Below, one piece after another: positions 42,520 to 51,762 of a stretch of DNA of 64,000 nt. The stretch covers positions 3,348,001 through 3,412,000 of the forward strand of contig NC_003228.3 in NCBI RefSeq assembly GCF_000025985.1, in the 5' to 3' direction. Below the pieces are notes generated by a model, which searched no databases, was not told where the DNA came from, and worked only from the letters and a program-made list of their open reading frames with translations. The number at the start of each line of letters is the position of its first letter. Positions within the stretch are counted from its first letter, which is position 1. This DNA comes from Bacteroides fragilis NCTC 9343. Its GTDB lineage: Bacteria; Bacteroidota; Bacteroidia; Bacteroidales; Bacteroidaceae. The position numbers and the translations under genes were made by a program.

Positions 42520-45500
42520 TTATTCCCTCACTTCCTGCTTTATCAACCGTGTCACACTTGTGATGTTCCGCTTATCCTTGTTCAGAATATAAGTATATTT
42601 ATAATCGCTTGCCCGATAAGAGGTAGGCGAACTATTCACCAGGATAATATTCCGGTTATTGGCAAAGTCCAGAATCCCCTTAATATTATTAGGGTGAAGT
42701 TTTCCGATTTCATCCATCATACAGTGCAACTTAAAGTCGTTGAACTGATGCGATGCTTTCTCCTTAAACACATTTAGTAACATGATATTAATCATGGCCT
42801 TCACCAGGATATCCGTTCCATCGGAACCCACGTTTGCCAGTTTCTCCACCCATCCGCTATCGTTGTCGTTCTCCACAATACGGAACTGGAGTTCGAAGGT
42901 ATCGGAAAGGGTAAGTTCTTTTTCTTTATTCAATGCCAGTTCTTTCACCAATGACTGCAATAAACTTACCGCCTGCCGATTCCGTTCTACAAAATCCTCT
43001 TGTCCGAACAGGCTGAACATGCCCGGGCCACCCGGCTGATTCCGGTCGCAGAACTCTTTGATCGTGACAAAATGTTGCATGATACGATTACCGCTCGGCA
43101 CAATCTGCAAGGCTATACTCTTGATAACTCCGGCAAAATTGCGTTCCACAAAGTCACTGTTGATATCGCTTATGGTCTTACGAATCAGTCCCTCTTTTGA
43201 AAGCATGTCCGTCGTTTCTTTTCCAATCCGATGAATCAAGTCGGTGTATGCCTCGTTTGAACGACGTTCAAAATCAATAATCTTATCATTATCAATAAAT
43301 TCTTTCAGATCGGCGGCAAAAGTCATAAACTCTTCCCGCTTCGTAAGCCGCGTACGGAAATTGAACGTATTCTGCTCGGAAAAATTACCGGAAAACCGAC
43401 CGACGGCCTCCCTGAAATCTTTTTCCTGTTCAATCTGCCGGTAATGGTTTTGAGTCAGTTCCTCAATCACCTTCTTACAGCGCTTGGCATTCTCTGTTTC
43501 CACCCCCGTTTGTAACACAGGCGGACAGATATTGAGCGTTTTGAAGTTCTCCGTCTCCCGAATATCCTCGTCCAAATGTTTCAGGCGGGTGTTTGTCTCA
43601 GCCAGCTGCTTGTTCAGTCCCGTCACTTTCAGATTCAATTCTTCCTCTTTCAAACGGAACTTTTCTTTCTCGCCTTCCAGTTCTTTCTCGGCCAACTGCT
43701 TTTCGTTTCTGAATTCGTCCATCCGGTCAAAGAATTCTCTCTTGTCCTTCTCGTAATCGTAGACCAGGCGACGATGTTGGTCAATAAACACCAGCTCCTG
43801 TTCCGTACGGGCCACTTCATTACGCAAAGCAGTGATACGCTCCGTATCCACTCCTTTCCCGGAGAGTTCGTGCAGCAAGTCTTTGTCCATGGTTGCCAGC
43901 AGTTCATCGGTTTTCTGCTTTTCGGAAGCAATGGACAGGTGAATTTCTTCTTGTTTGTTACGGATCAGGGCATCCTCTTCTTGCATTCTCTGGTTACGTT
44001 CCTTCTCCTTTTGACGTACACGAGTTTCGAGCAGATGATTGAACTGTTCCAATTCCGCCACTGTCCCCTGCAGGCTACGGGTAGCCTCGGCCAACTGTTT
44101 ATCCAATTGTTCCAGCAGGACACGCTTCTCCTCCCCTGCCTTCTGTTCCCACCTGATTTCATCCGCTTTCAGGAACCGGATACGCTTATCGTTCTGCTCC
44201 ATACAATAAGTGGATTGAGCCACATCCTCCTTACAGGTACTAAGCGTGGCCTGATGTCTTTTCCGAATCAAGGCCAGTTCCTTTTCTTTTTCCTCTCCCA
44301 ACTTCTCAAGCTGCTGTTGCCACTCTGATACTTCCTTACCGGCTATTTCCTGATCCGCCGCATACTCTTGTACACTTTTCACCTCCTTACGGATAGCCGA
44401 GAGGTCGAGTTTAATGCCATAGAAAGAGTCTTGACCGGCATCCGGAACAGACTGAGGCTTCAGTTCCTTGCTGAACAAAACCTGTTTCTCGTCCACGACC
44501 TTGCCAATGGTATCTTCCCACCCCTGACAGTTCTGACTCAGCCATTCATAGAATGAACCCTGACGGTTGTCGAGCAAACGGTCTATCTCCGCTACCCTCT
44601 CTTTAGCAAGTGTAATCTGCTGTTCGATATCCTTTTGGCGGGCAGTGAACTGCTGCTCACAGGCAGTCTGATCCAATTCCCACCGGCGGCGCACCAGCTC
44701 CATCTGTTGTTCAGCTTCTTTCTGCTTCAGCCTATGCTCATGGTTCTCCTTTTCCAGTGCGGCACGCTCCGTCCGGCAGGCTTGCAACTCCTCTTCATAA
44801 AGAGTCCGGTGCAAACACTTCTCCCGTTCCATTTTCAACTGATAGATGCCTTCCTTTTTCTTTTCTGTCTGCTCACGCAGAAGGGTCAGTTTCCCAACTT
44901 CCTGTTCCCTTACCTCTTTCAATATTTTATCGAACTCCTTACGTATGGCTTCCTTACGCTCGATGGCACGCAGATGGAGGGTATTCAACTCGGCGTTTTT
45001 CCCGTTACGGAAACGCTCAAAGGCACTGGCCGCCTGTTCTTTCAGCAGTTTATACTGGCTGTTGATGTCGTCAAAGCGTGCAGTCAGCATGGTCAGCTGC
45101 TCTTCCAGCATTTGCTTGTGAAGCACAGCTTCGGACTCCGCATTCACCCGTTCCCGTACATGATGAATATCCTGCGATTCGTACCGTTCTTTTCGCTCCC
45201 GTGCTGTTTTCAGATTTTCGTTCTGCACTTTGACCACTCCCAACAATCGGTCACGCTCACTCTGAAATTTCCCGGAAAGTTCTTCCAACTGGCGTTTCTC
45301 CTTTGCCACTTCTTTCAACAGCTCTTCTTTCTGTTTTTGCAGAGAAGGGAGTACTTCCCGCGCTGTCCGAAAAGCGTAATTCAATTCTCCGGCCAATGTA
45401 CGGGCCTGTTGCTCCAGATAATGCATTTCCCGATAAAGTTCAATCACCCGGTCGGCTTGCCTGCGGACAGTTACCTCACCGTTCTTATTTTTCCGAAACC

Positions 45501-46185
45501 ACTTACTGATGTCGGTCACTTCTTCATCGAACCGGCGCAGATGATGGGCATACTGCCCCAGATCGATACGCACATCTTCTTCGTTCAGAGACATGATAAT
45601 GGTTTGCTTGATAAACTCTGCATCAAGTTTTGAGTTCAGAAAAACATTCTGAATCGTCCGAGGTATATTCTGGTACTGCCGGCTTTCGGTAATAGCAAAC
45701 TTCCGAAACTCCGGAGGAAGCCCCCGGCCATTACCGAAAATAATGTCTCGATACTCCTCATACGTCTCTATACGACGGCTCTTATAGACAAAACTGCCAA
45801 GCGCATCACGTATCTGATCCCACTCTTCGTATGCTTTTCCCTCGGGTGAAATGAAATATTCTTTCTTATAGCCCGTGCCCAGAAAGCGGAAGCAGACCCT
45901 TCCCTGCGAACGGAAAGCCAATACGCAATACGAAGCATCATCCACCACCACTTCATAAATAATGTATGAATTGACGTACGGAAAATAGTATTCATCAAAA
46001 CTCTTTTTCTCTTTTGAAATGCCCAGCTTTGTCTTATCGGCATTGTAAAAGAAGAGTAATGCACGCAACGCCGTACTTTTCCCCACTCCCTGTGTACCGA
46101 TAAAATGAACATTGCCGTCTATCTGTATTTCGGCATATTGGATACGGGCACTATTGATAAAAATAATCTTATTCAGGTATCTCAT
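42520..46185 (-). CDS. mksB: MksB/JetC-type SMC-like condensin ATPase
   Basis: 1221 residues. An N-terminal Walker A GTQGVGKST (about residues 31-39) is followed by the head, then about 600 residues of coiled coil rich in Glu, Lys, Gln and Leu with a central hinge (around SFYEWLSQNCQGW). The C-terminal head half has Walker B-like CMMDEIGKLHPNNIKG and ends with IILVNSSPTSYRASDYKYTYIL. This is the MukB-like ATPase of MksBEF/Wadjet complexes, which extrude DNA loops. Its start overlaps the end of the mksE gene by 17 bases. No JetD (toprim nuclease) gene adjoins: beyond it lie the phosphatase-like gene and rlmF. Confidence 0.85.
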   Translation of the reverse strand: MRYLNKIIFINSARIQYAEIQIDGNVHFIGTQGVGKSTALRALLFFYNADKTKLGISKEKKSFDEYYFPYVNSYIIYEVVVDDASYCVLAFRSQGRVCFRFLGTGYKKEYFISPEGKAYEEWDQIRDALGSFVYKSRRIETYEEYRDIIFGNGRGLPPEFRKFAITESRQYQNIPRTIQNVFLNSKLDAEFIKQTIIMSLNEEDVRIDLGQYAHHLRRFDEEVTDISKWFRKNKNGEVTVRRQADRVIELYREMHYLEQQARTLAGELNYAFRTAREVLPSLQKQKEELLKEVAKEKRQLEELSGKFQSERDRLLGVVKVQNENLKTARERKERYESQDIHHVRERVNAESEAVLHKQMLEEQLTMLTARFDDINSQYKLLKEQAASAFERFRNGKNAELNTLHLRAIERKEAIRKEFDKILKEVREQEVGKLTLLREQTEKKKEGIYQLKMEREKCLHRTLYEEELQACRTERAALEKENHEHRLKQKEAEQQMELVRRRWELDQTACEQQFTARQKDIEQQITLAKERVAEIDRLLDNRQGSFYEWLSQNCQGWEDTIGKVVDEKQVLFSKELKPQSVPDAGQDSFYGIKLDLSAIRKEVKSVQEYAADQEIAGKEVSEWQQQLEKLGEEKEKELALIRKRHQATLSTCKEDVAQSTYCMEQNDKRIRFLKADEIRWEQKAGEEKRVLLEQLDKQLAEATRSLQGTVAELEQFNHLLETRVRQKEKERNQRMQEEDALIRNKQEEIHLSIASEKQKTDELLATMDKDLLHELSGKGVDTERITALRNEVARTEQELVFIDQHRRLVYDYEKDKREFFDRMDEFRNEKQLAEKELEGEKEKFRLKEEELNLKVTGLNKQLAETNTRLKHLDEDIRETENFKTLNICPPVLQTGVETENAKRCKKVIEELTQNHYRQIEQEKDFREAVGRFSGNFSEQNTFNFRTRLTKREEFMTFAADLKEFIDNDKIIDFERRSNEAYTDLIHRIGKETTDMLSKEGLIRKTISDINSDFVERNFAGVIKSIALQIVPSGNRIMQHFVTIKEFCDRNQPGGPGMFSLFGQEDFVERNRQAVSLLQSLVKELALNKEKELTLSDTFELQFRIVENDNDSGWVEKLANVGSDGTDILVKAMINIMLLNVFKEKASHQFNDFKLHCMMDEIGKLHPNNIKGILDFANNRNIILVNSSPTSYRASDYKYTYILNKDKRNITSVTRLIKQEVRE

Positions 46186-46729
46186 TCTGTATCTCTTCTG
46201 GTATGTTAATGCAAGCGACCAACTCTTCCAGATAGCCGAAAGCCGCCACTACCTTATAGGTGGAAGTAATCTCATTTTCCAGTTCAATAAAGCCGTCACG
46301 TTTCAGGTCGTTTACTATTTTGTCAATCATCTCTTCATGCTTTTCCCGTCCGGTAAGCTTTTTCAGGCCGGTAAGCTTCTCTTTCAACTCTAAGTCGGTT
46401 CCCACTTTCACAACCATATCGGCCGGCTGAAAACGGAATCCGGATGAAAAGGCCGCGTCATAAGTCTTGATAAAGTCGAGTACATCAATCCAACGGACAG
46501 CAATCTCCAACTTACGTTCCAAGTCGACTTTATTCTCGCGACGGGAAAAATAATAGTATTCGTTTCCGCTTTCGAGCACGAAGTTGATGGCGGCAAAGAA
46601 GTCGTACAACTCCGACTGGTTGTCTTCAATCACCGTATAAAGTTGCCGGATGTTGGGATTGGTACTATCGGAAGAGATAAATCCTCCTTTACTCAATATT
46701 TCAAATATCTCAGCAGTTTGTTTAATCAT
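46169..46729 (-). CDS. mksE: MksE/JetB-type condensin subunit
   Basis: 186 residues of the DUF4194/MukE-like kind: paired winged-helix regions, with TAEIFEILSKGGFISSDSTN at the start and the FVLESGNEYYYFSR segment, then YDAAFSSGFRFQPADMVVKV and the ELENEITSTYKVVAAFGYLE end. MksE bridges the kleisin and the ATPase heads. It overlaps mksB by 17 bases and follows mksF after 123 bp containing an inverted repeat. Confidence 0.8.
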   Translation of the reverse strand: MIKQTAEIFEILSKGGFISSDSTNPNIRQLYTVIEDNQSELYDFFAAINFVLESGNEYYYFSRRENKVDLERKLEIAVRWIDVLDFIKTYDAAFSSGFRFQPADMVVKVGTDLELKEKLTGLKKLTGREKHEEMIDKIVNDLKRDGFIELENEITSTYKVVAAFGYLEELVACINIPEEIQNEIPE

Positions 46730-46740
46730 TACTGTAATGG

Positions 46741-46850
46741 TTTTAAATTCATTTCACCACAGATTACACGGATTCTCACAGAATTCCATTGAGAATTCAG
46801 ACCAAAGTATCTGTAAGAATCGGTATTACCCGGTGGTGAATCTTATTTAT
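46741..46850. repeat. Intergenic inverted repeat, copy 3
   Basis: The arms are 46755-46781 (CACCACAGATTACACGGATT...) and 46811-46838 (ending ACCCGGTGGTG). They pair with several mismatches. It has the GGATTACACGGATT-type core also found in copies 4 and 5 and lies between mksF and mksE. Confidence 0.75.
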
Positions 46851-46852
46851 TC

Positions 46853-48067
46853 CTAAACTATTTCTCCCGTCCTTTCCGGATAAATCAACGCATATTCCAC
46901 ACCATCCATCCTGCCATACTCGTCGGTGATGCGGAGTTCTTCGTAAAACTGGGATACGATCTGGCAATAGAATGTGATTCTTTCATCAAAAGACACCTCT
47001 TGTGTGAAAGGGTAAGCGGCAACAAACGAAAACAAGTCTCCACCAGCCTGCATAAACCGCTTCTTCACTTCTTCCAGGTTGATGTAAGCCTCTTCGGATA
47101 TATGGGTCTCAAGTGACTCCTCAGCGATGCTGTCGGCCACATTACGGGCCAGTATGGCTCGCTTGCCGACTGTGGCTATCACCTTACGGATACTCTCTAA
47201 CACTTCATCGTCGTTACGGAGATATTCGACAGAGAGACGCAACGGATATGCCGGTGCAGGCTCAAACCAGACACTGTCTTTCTGCATCAGCACCCGGCAG
47301 ATATCGGTCCGTTCTTCCAGTTCGAACTGATCTTTGAGATATTTCAGCTGACGGATTTTGACCCGTATCTTATTCTGATACTCTATCCGGTTCAGGTAGC
47401 TGATGATTTGCTTCTGTATCTCGATCAGGTTATGGAAACATTCATTGAGTTGTATCCGTACGTTAGCCACCACCAAAACCAGTTCATCATCCGGAACCCG
47501 GCGAAAGAAACGGTCTTCTTCGGTGACAAGGAGTTCTTCACTCACTCGTATCAGTGCCTTGATATCCCGCCGTTTTTCATCCAGGCGGACCAGTTTCTTT
47601 TTCTTGATCTGATAGTTCGGTTCATTCTTGAATGTGCTGTCGATGTTGCGCTTCAGGTCGATGACATTACGCAAGGTAGTCAAGGCAATGTTACGCAATA
47701 TACGCTTAATGGTACGCAGGTAAGTGGTCTTCCTTTTCTCATGGTTTTCTTGCTGATAATAAGAGATGGTATCTTTGAGATAGCTGATATGCTCGTTAAC
47801 AAACGAAGTATTGATCTCCTCGTTTACCTCGAGCACCTGCTCGAAAAAGTGCAGGTAGATATCCTCCATTTCGAGAAACGAACCATTCTCACGAAGCACT
47901 CCGTGGTCGATCAGGCTCTGTATACGTTGCAGTTTGTATTCAGTCAGTTCCAGTGCATACTCCCGCCGGAAGGATTGCTGTTTCCGTTTGCCGAACATCT
48001 GTTTCAACAAAAGTTGTTCGCGGCTCATCATTTTCAGCAACTCGTCAATAGAGTGAAATGTAGTCAT
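46853..48067 (-). CDS. mksF: MksF/JetA-type kleisin subunit
   Basis: 404 residues, helical and charged, with an N-terminal winged-helix-like region (SFRREYALELTEYKLQRIQS), a central coiled part (YQQENHEKRKTTYLRTIKR) and a C-terminal winged helix (AYINLEEVKKRFMQAGGDLF). The identity rests mainly on the three-gene order kleisin-MksE-MksB and length. It begins 31 bp after the stop of the EamA transporter gene, so the four genes may be co-transcribed. Confidence 0.75.
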   Translation of the reverse strand: MTTFHSIDELLKMMSREQLLLKQMFGKRKQQSFRREYALELTEYKLQRIQSLIDHGVLRENGSFLEMEDIYLHFFEQVLEVNEEINTSFVNEHISYLKDTISYYQQENHEKRKTTYLRTIKRILRNIALTTLRNVIDLKRNIDSTFKNEPNYQIKKKKLVRLDEKRRDIKALIRVSEELLVTEEDRFFRRVPDDELVLVVANVRIQLNECFHNLIEIQKQIISYLNRIEYQNKIRVKIRQLKYLKDQFELEERTDICRVLMQKDSVWFEPAPAYPLRLSVEYLRNDDEVLESIRKVIATVGKRAILARNVADSIAEESLETHISEEAYINLEEVKKRFMQAGGDLFSFVAAYPFTQEVSFDERITFYCQIVSQFYEELRITDEYGRMDGVEYALIYPERTGEIV

Positions 48068-48098
48068 GTATAACGGCTATAAACTTTTTCGGGGTTCC

Positions 48099-49043
48099 TT
48101 ATCTTGTCAGTTTTCTCTTCATTCCTCCGGCCACTTCTTCTTTGAGAAAAGTCATCAACGGCTTTCCCACAACAATAAACGTAACGGCCACCAGAATCAT
48201 CAGAATACCCAGCATCAGCCTGGGCGTCAGCCGCTCACCAAAAATCATGACACCAAAGAAGAGAGCCGTCACCGGTTCGAGTGCTCCCAAGATAGCGGTC
48301 GACGTGGAGCCAATGGTGTGAATGGACACAGCGGTACATACCAGTGAAATCACGGTAGGCAGGAAAGCCATTGCCAGAATATTACCCCAGGCAGGAAGTG
48401 AAGGCACAGCTTGCAAGTCCGAACAAAAATTCAAACGGACTATATAAATGGAAAGACCGAACAGCAGGGCATAAAAGGTCAACTTGGCCGTTGACATCAA
48501 CTTCAGGGTGGAATGATTGACACCGACTATATAGACCGCATAAGACAGCGAAGAAAGAATGACCAGCAACATCCCTACCAGACTTAGCGTCTCACCCCCT
48601 TCTCCTTTGTAAAGCAGTCCGATGCCGGAAAGGGCCAACAGAATACAGAACACGGTCAGTAACGATACTTTCTCGTGGAAAAACAAGAACATGATAAGCG
48701 CCACCATCACCGGATAGACAAACAGAATGGTGGAAGCAATGCCGGCATCCATGTGCTTATAACTCAGAAACAACAACAATGAGGAAGCAGAAAAGAGCAG
48801 TCCGCCTACAATCAGCGGCAGAACCTCGTTCTTTTTCAGAGCGAACGATTGTCCTTGTACTTTCATCAGAATGCCTAGAATGAGCACGGCAAACCCGTAG
48901 CGGTAGAACAAGACAGAGTCCACTGACATTCCCTCTTTATAAAGCGGCAGTGTAAACAACGGATTCATGCCATAAGTGGCGGCAGCCACAGCCCCGCACA
49001 CAAATCCTTTAGCCTTACTATTAATATTCATTATTATATTCAT
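48099..49043 (-). CDS. EamA/DMT-family transporter
   Basis: About 314 residues with ten membrane helices in two EamA repeats (GFVCGAVAAATYGMNPLFTL; LGALEPVTALFFGVMIFGE). The glutamate-containing EPVTA end of the second repeat is typical. Substrates of the family include amino acids and metabolites; none can be assigned. ATGs at 49043 and 49031 are both possible; the TTG at 49058 is too close to the promoter. Confidence 0.9.
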   Translation of the reverse strand: MNIIMNINSKAKGFVCGAVAAATYGMNPLFTLPLYKEGMSVDSVLFYRYGFAVLILGILMKVQGQSFALKKNEVLPLIVGGLLFSASSLLLFLSYKHMDAGIASTILFVYPVMVALIMFLFFHEKVSLLTVFCILLALSGIGLLYKGEGGETLSLVGMLLVILSSLSYAVYIVGVNHSTLKLMSTAKLTFYALLFGLSIYIVRLNFCSDLQAVPSLPAWGNILAMAFLPTVISLVCTAVSIHTIGSTSTAILGALEPVTALFFGVMIFGERLTPRLMLGILMILVAVTFIVVGKPLMTFLKEEVAGGMKRKLTR

Positions 49044-49055
49044 TTTTTCGGGGTG

Positions 49056-49063
49056 CAAAGATA
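49056..49063 (-). promoter_or_regulatory. Candidate -7 box of the EamA-mks operon
   Basis: TATCTTTG on the minus strand, 12 bp before the ATG at 49043. A TACTTTTG for the opposite ygbA-like gene is at 49085-49092, so the two promoters are divergent. Confidence 0.5.
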
Positions 49064-49116
49064 CGGTTTTTTAGAGATCTTGGTTACTTTTGCGTCAATT
49101 CTAACAGAGATTAAAA

Positions 49117-49413
49117 TTGAGCAAAAACCGTATTGATCAGGAAAAGAGAGTAGTAGAGTTGATGATTCGCCTTTACTGCCGTAAAAAAGAAAAGAATGTC
49201 ACGCTTTGCCCCCGGTGCGAAGAGTTGTTGCACTATGCACACGCCCGCCTGGACCGCTGTCCCTTCGGGGAGAAAAAGAAAGCATGCAAGCAGTGCAGCA
49301 TACACTGCTACAAACCCGCCATGCGGGAACAGATGAGACGGGTGATGCGCTTTTCCGGTCCCCGGATGCTGATTTACGCTCCTTGGGAGGCAATCAAGCA
49401 TCTGTTGGGATAG
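49117..49413 (+). CDS. YgbA-like nitrous oxide-stimulated promoter family protein
   Basis: 98 residues from a TTG start, chosen because the family N-terminus (RIDQEKRVVELMIRLYC) lies upstream of the first ATG. Conserved cysteines are CPRCEELLHYAHARLDRCPF and CKQCSIHCYKP, and the ending VMRFSGPRMLIYAP is diagnostic. YgbA relatives are linked to nitrosative stress; cysteine spacing suggests a metal site. Confidence 0.85.
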   Translation: MSKNRIDQEKRVVELMIRLYCRKKEKNVTLCPRCEELLHYAHARLDRCPFGEKKKACKQCSIHCYKPAMREQMRRVMRFSGPRMLIYAPWEAIKHLLG

Positions 49414-49676
49414 ACATGGTCGGCTCTGAAAACGATTAAATCCATCAAACAGAAAAATACGTTTTGAAACTAATTCCATATATATCCTATCAAAAAAGCA
49501 ACTAATCCTTCCTTTCTGCTAACAGCCTATAGAAACAAAAAAGCACTGATAGAAAGTCAAGACAGAGAAGAGTGGAAGAATATGCAAAAATGCAGCTTCA
49601 TTATCTTATAAAGATGCAATAAAAAGGAAATATATGCAGTGATTCCAACCATCAGAGCCTGCATTGGAAGGAAAGT

Positions 49677-49746
49677 AACGGTGCATTCCTTTCAAAACAA
49701 CGGTGCATCCCTTTCAAACCAACGGTGCATCCTCTTCCAAGCAACG
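49677..49746. repeat. Three tandem 22 bp repeats
   Basis: Units 49677-49698, 49699-49720 and 49721-49742 each begin AACGGTGCAT and differ at a few positions (first unit AACGGTGCATTCCTTTCAAA...). A partial fourth start (AACG) follows. There are no spacers, so it is not a CRISPR array. Confidence 0.85.
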
Positions 49747-50059
49747 CTGAAAGGGTAAAAAAGGGAGATTGATCCGGCCATTTCCGAATTATCAGGACCC
49801 TTGAAGCGAAGCGATCCGAACTGACAAAAAGTTCGGTTCCCGGCCGTACACTTTCGATCCGAAAGCAGACCAGGCGTATACAAAGCATAAAAGCCGGAAT
49901 GCCGCAAGATCGGCGTCACCACGCTCCGTCCCTAATCGCCTGTAATCGTTTTTTTTCAAATCCATTCGCCACCGGGGACAAAACAAGGCTGCCGGTAAGT
50001 GATAGAATATACAAAATGACATTTTATCGCTGCGGATGTTTTCCCGTTCCCCCTTATCA
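49747..50059. other. Rest of the gap between ygbA-like gene and trkH
   Basis: No gene could be supported. One small stem, CCGAACT (49816-49822) with AGTTCGG (49830-49836), is present. Short open frames here have no family resemblance. Confidence 0.5.
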
Positions 50060-51559
50060 TCAACTTTTCCAGAATCCGGGATAGAAAAGCAAAAGTACAC
50101 TAAAGAGCTCCAACCGTCCTATCAGCATCAGAAATGAAAGTACCCACTTGGCAGCGTCGGGTAATCCATTCCACGAATAGGCTGGGCCACAAGATCCCAA
50201 TCCCGGTCCCACATTACCGATACTGGAGATCACCGTACCGATGGACTCGGAAAAGCCGACACCCAAGAACAGGAGAACTGCCCAACCAAGAATGACGATG
50301 ATAAGATAAAAAGCAAAAAACATACCCACAGTAGACACAATCGAAGGTGAAACGCTCTGCTTGTTGACTCTTACCGGCAATACGGCATTGGAATGCAATA
50401 AATGCTTGAATTCATTCCGGATAGAGCGGGCAATAATCAGCAAACGCATGTTCTTGATACCACCGCTGGTAGAACCGGTACATCCTCCCGAGAGCATGGC
50501 AATCAGCAACAACAACCACGTAAAGGCAGGCCAAAGATTATAGTCGTCTGTGGCAAATCCGCAAGAAGTATGTGCCGTAGCCACCTGAAACAGCGACTTA
50601 CGGAAAGCCGTCTCCCAGTCATAATGATTTTGAAAGACCAGTGCGAAAGTGATCAGAAAAGTCAGGATAGCGACAGAACCGAGGAACCAACGTAATTCTT
50701 CGTCCCTCAAAAGACGACTGACTTTACCGCGAAGGCACATCAGGAATAATGCAAAATTGACTCCCGAAAGAAGCATGAATATAGCGACCACATATTCGAT
50801 AAACGGTGAATTCCAATACGAAATACTGGCCTGCTTGGTAGAATATCCACCGGTGGCCGTCGTAGCAAATGACTGGCAGACAGCATCAAAAAGGCTCATA
50901 CCTCCCAGCATCAGCAAAATGGTTTCTGCCAGTGTCAATATCAGGTAGACTGTCCATAGCCATTTGGCCATCACATTAATCTTAGGATGGGTACGGTCGT
51001 GGGTTACTCCCGTAGACTCGGCGGAAAAAAGCTGTACTCCCCCACTGGTGAAAGCGGGCAATACGGCAATTGTGAAAAAAACAATCCCCAGCCCCCCAAT
51101 CCATTGTGTCAGGCTTCGCCAGAAAAGCATACCATGCGAAAGCGATTCGATATCATCAAGAATCGTAGCTCCCGTAGTAGTAAATCCCGACATGGTCTCG
51201 AAGAAAGCATTAGTCAACGAGTCAATACTTCCGCTCAAATAAAAAGGCAACATACCGAAAAGTGTGAAAAACACCCACGAAAGTGTCACAATGCAGTAAC
51301 CGTCACGCCGGCTCAACCGATTTTCCGCACCACGTCCATAAAACATCAGTAACGCACCGGACAGGAGGTTGATACCCGCCGTATAAAGGAAATACTTGTA
51401 ATCGCTTTCACCATAAACCACGGATATGCCGGAGCAGAGTACAAACATTCCCGCCTCTATAAAAAGTAAGACCCCAAGTACGCGCCCTATCATTTTGCCG
51501 TTTATCAGACTGTTATTCCGTTTACTAACGTATATGTCCGTCGACAGGTATTCTTCCAT
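50060..51559 (-). CDS. trkH: TrkH-family potassium uptake protein
   Basis: About 499 residues from the ATG at 51559 (MEEYLSTDIYVSKRNN); the upstream TTG would add 12 residues without support. There are four pore-loop repeats with selectivity-filter segments: SGFTTTGATIL, ATGGYSTKQ, TSCGFATDD and GNVGPGLGS. It is the potassium-translocating membrane subunit; the TrkA NAD-binding subunit is not in the window. Confidence 0.95.
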   Translation of the reverse strand: MEEYLSTDIYVSKRNNSLINGKMIGRVLGVLLFIEAGMFVLCSGISVVYGESDYKYFLYTAGINLLSGALLMFYGRGAENRLSRRDGYCIVTLSWVFFTLFGMLPFYLSGSIDSLTNAFFETMSGFTTTGATILDDIESLSHGMLFWRSLTQWIGGLGIVFFTIAVLPAFTSGGVQLFSAESTGVTHDRTHPKINVMAKWLWTVYLILTLAETILLMLGGMSLFDAVCQSFATTATGGYSTKQASISYWNSPFIEYVVAIFMLLSGVNFALFLMCLRGKVSRLLRDEELRWFLGSVAILTFLITFALVFQNHYDWETAFRKSLFQVATAHTSCGFATDDYNLWPAFTWLLLLIAMLSGGCTGSTSGGIKNMRLLIIARSIRNEFKHLLHSNAVLPVRVNKQSVSPSIVSTVGMFFAFYLIIVILGWAVLLFLGVGFSESIGTVISSIGNVGPGLGSCGPAYSWNGLPDAAKWVLSFLMLIGRLELFSVLLLFYPGFWKS

Positions 51560-51762
51560 AACACACGATTTTTTTTGCGAAAGGCATATAGCCAATATCG
51601 TGCCAAAACGGAAAGAAAAAGTGCAAGTAAATAGTTACCAGACAAATAGATTTTCCATTCAAGTATCGAACAGTGATCATCACCCTACCATTTTGATAGG
51701 ATCAGCTTTTCAAAACGAAAAGGTGCATCTTCAGGAAAGCCGGTTATCCCTGCATAAAAAGT

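Noticed and set aside
44635..45633. 332-codon plus-strand frame opposite the mksB coiled coil
   Set aside because: Phe/Leu-rich mirror image of Glu/Lys-rich coiled-coil codons; it only mimics a membrane protein.
49677..49746. Possible CRISPR array
   Set aside because: The 22 bp units are directly adjacent without spacers and no cas genes are present.
49652..50100. Several minus-strand short frames in the gap before trkH
   Set aside because: They overlap tandem repeats and trkH and carry no recognisable motif.
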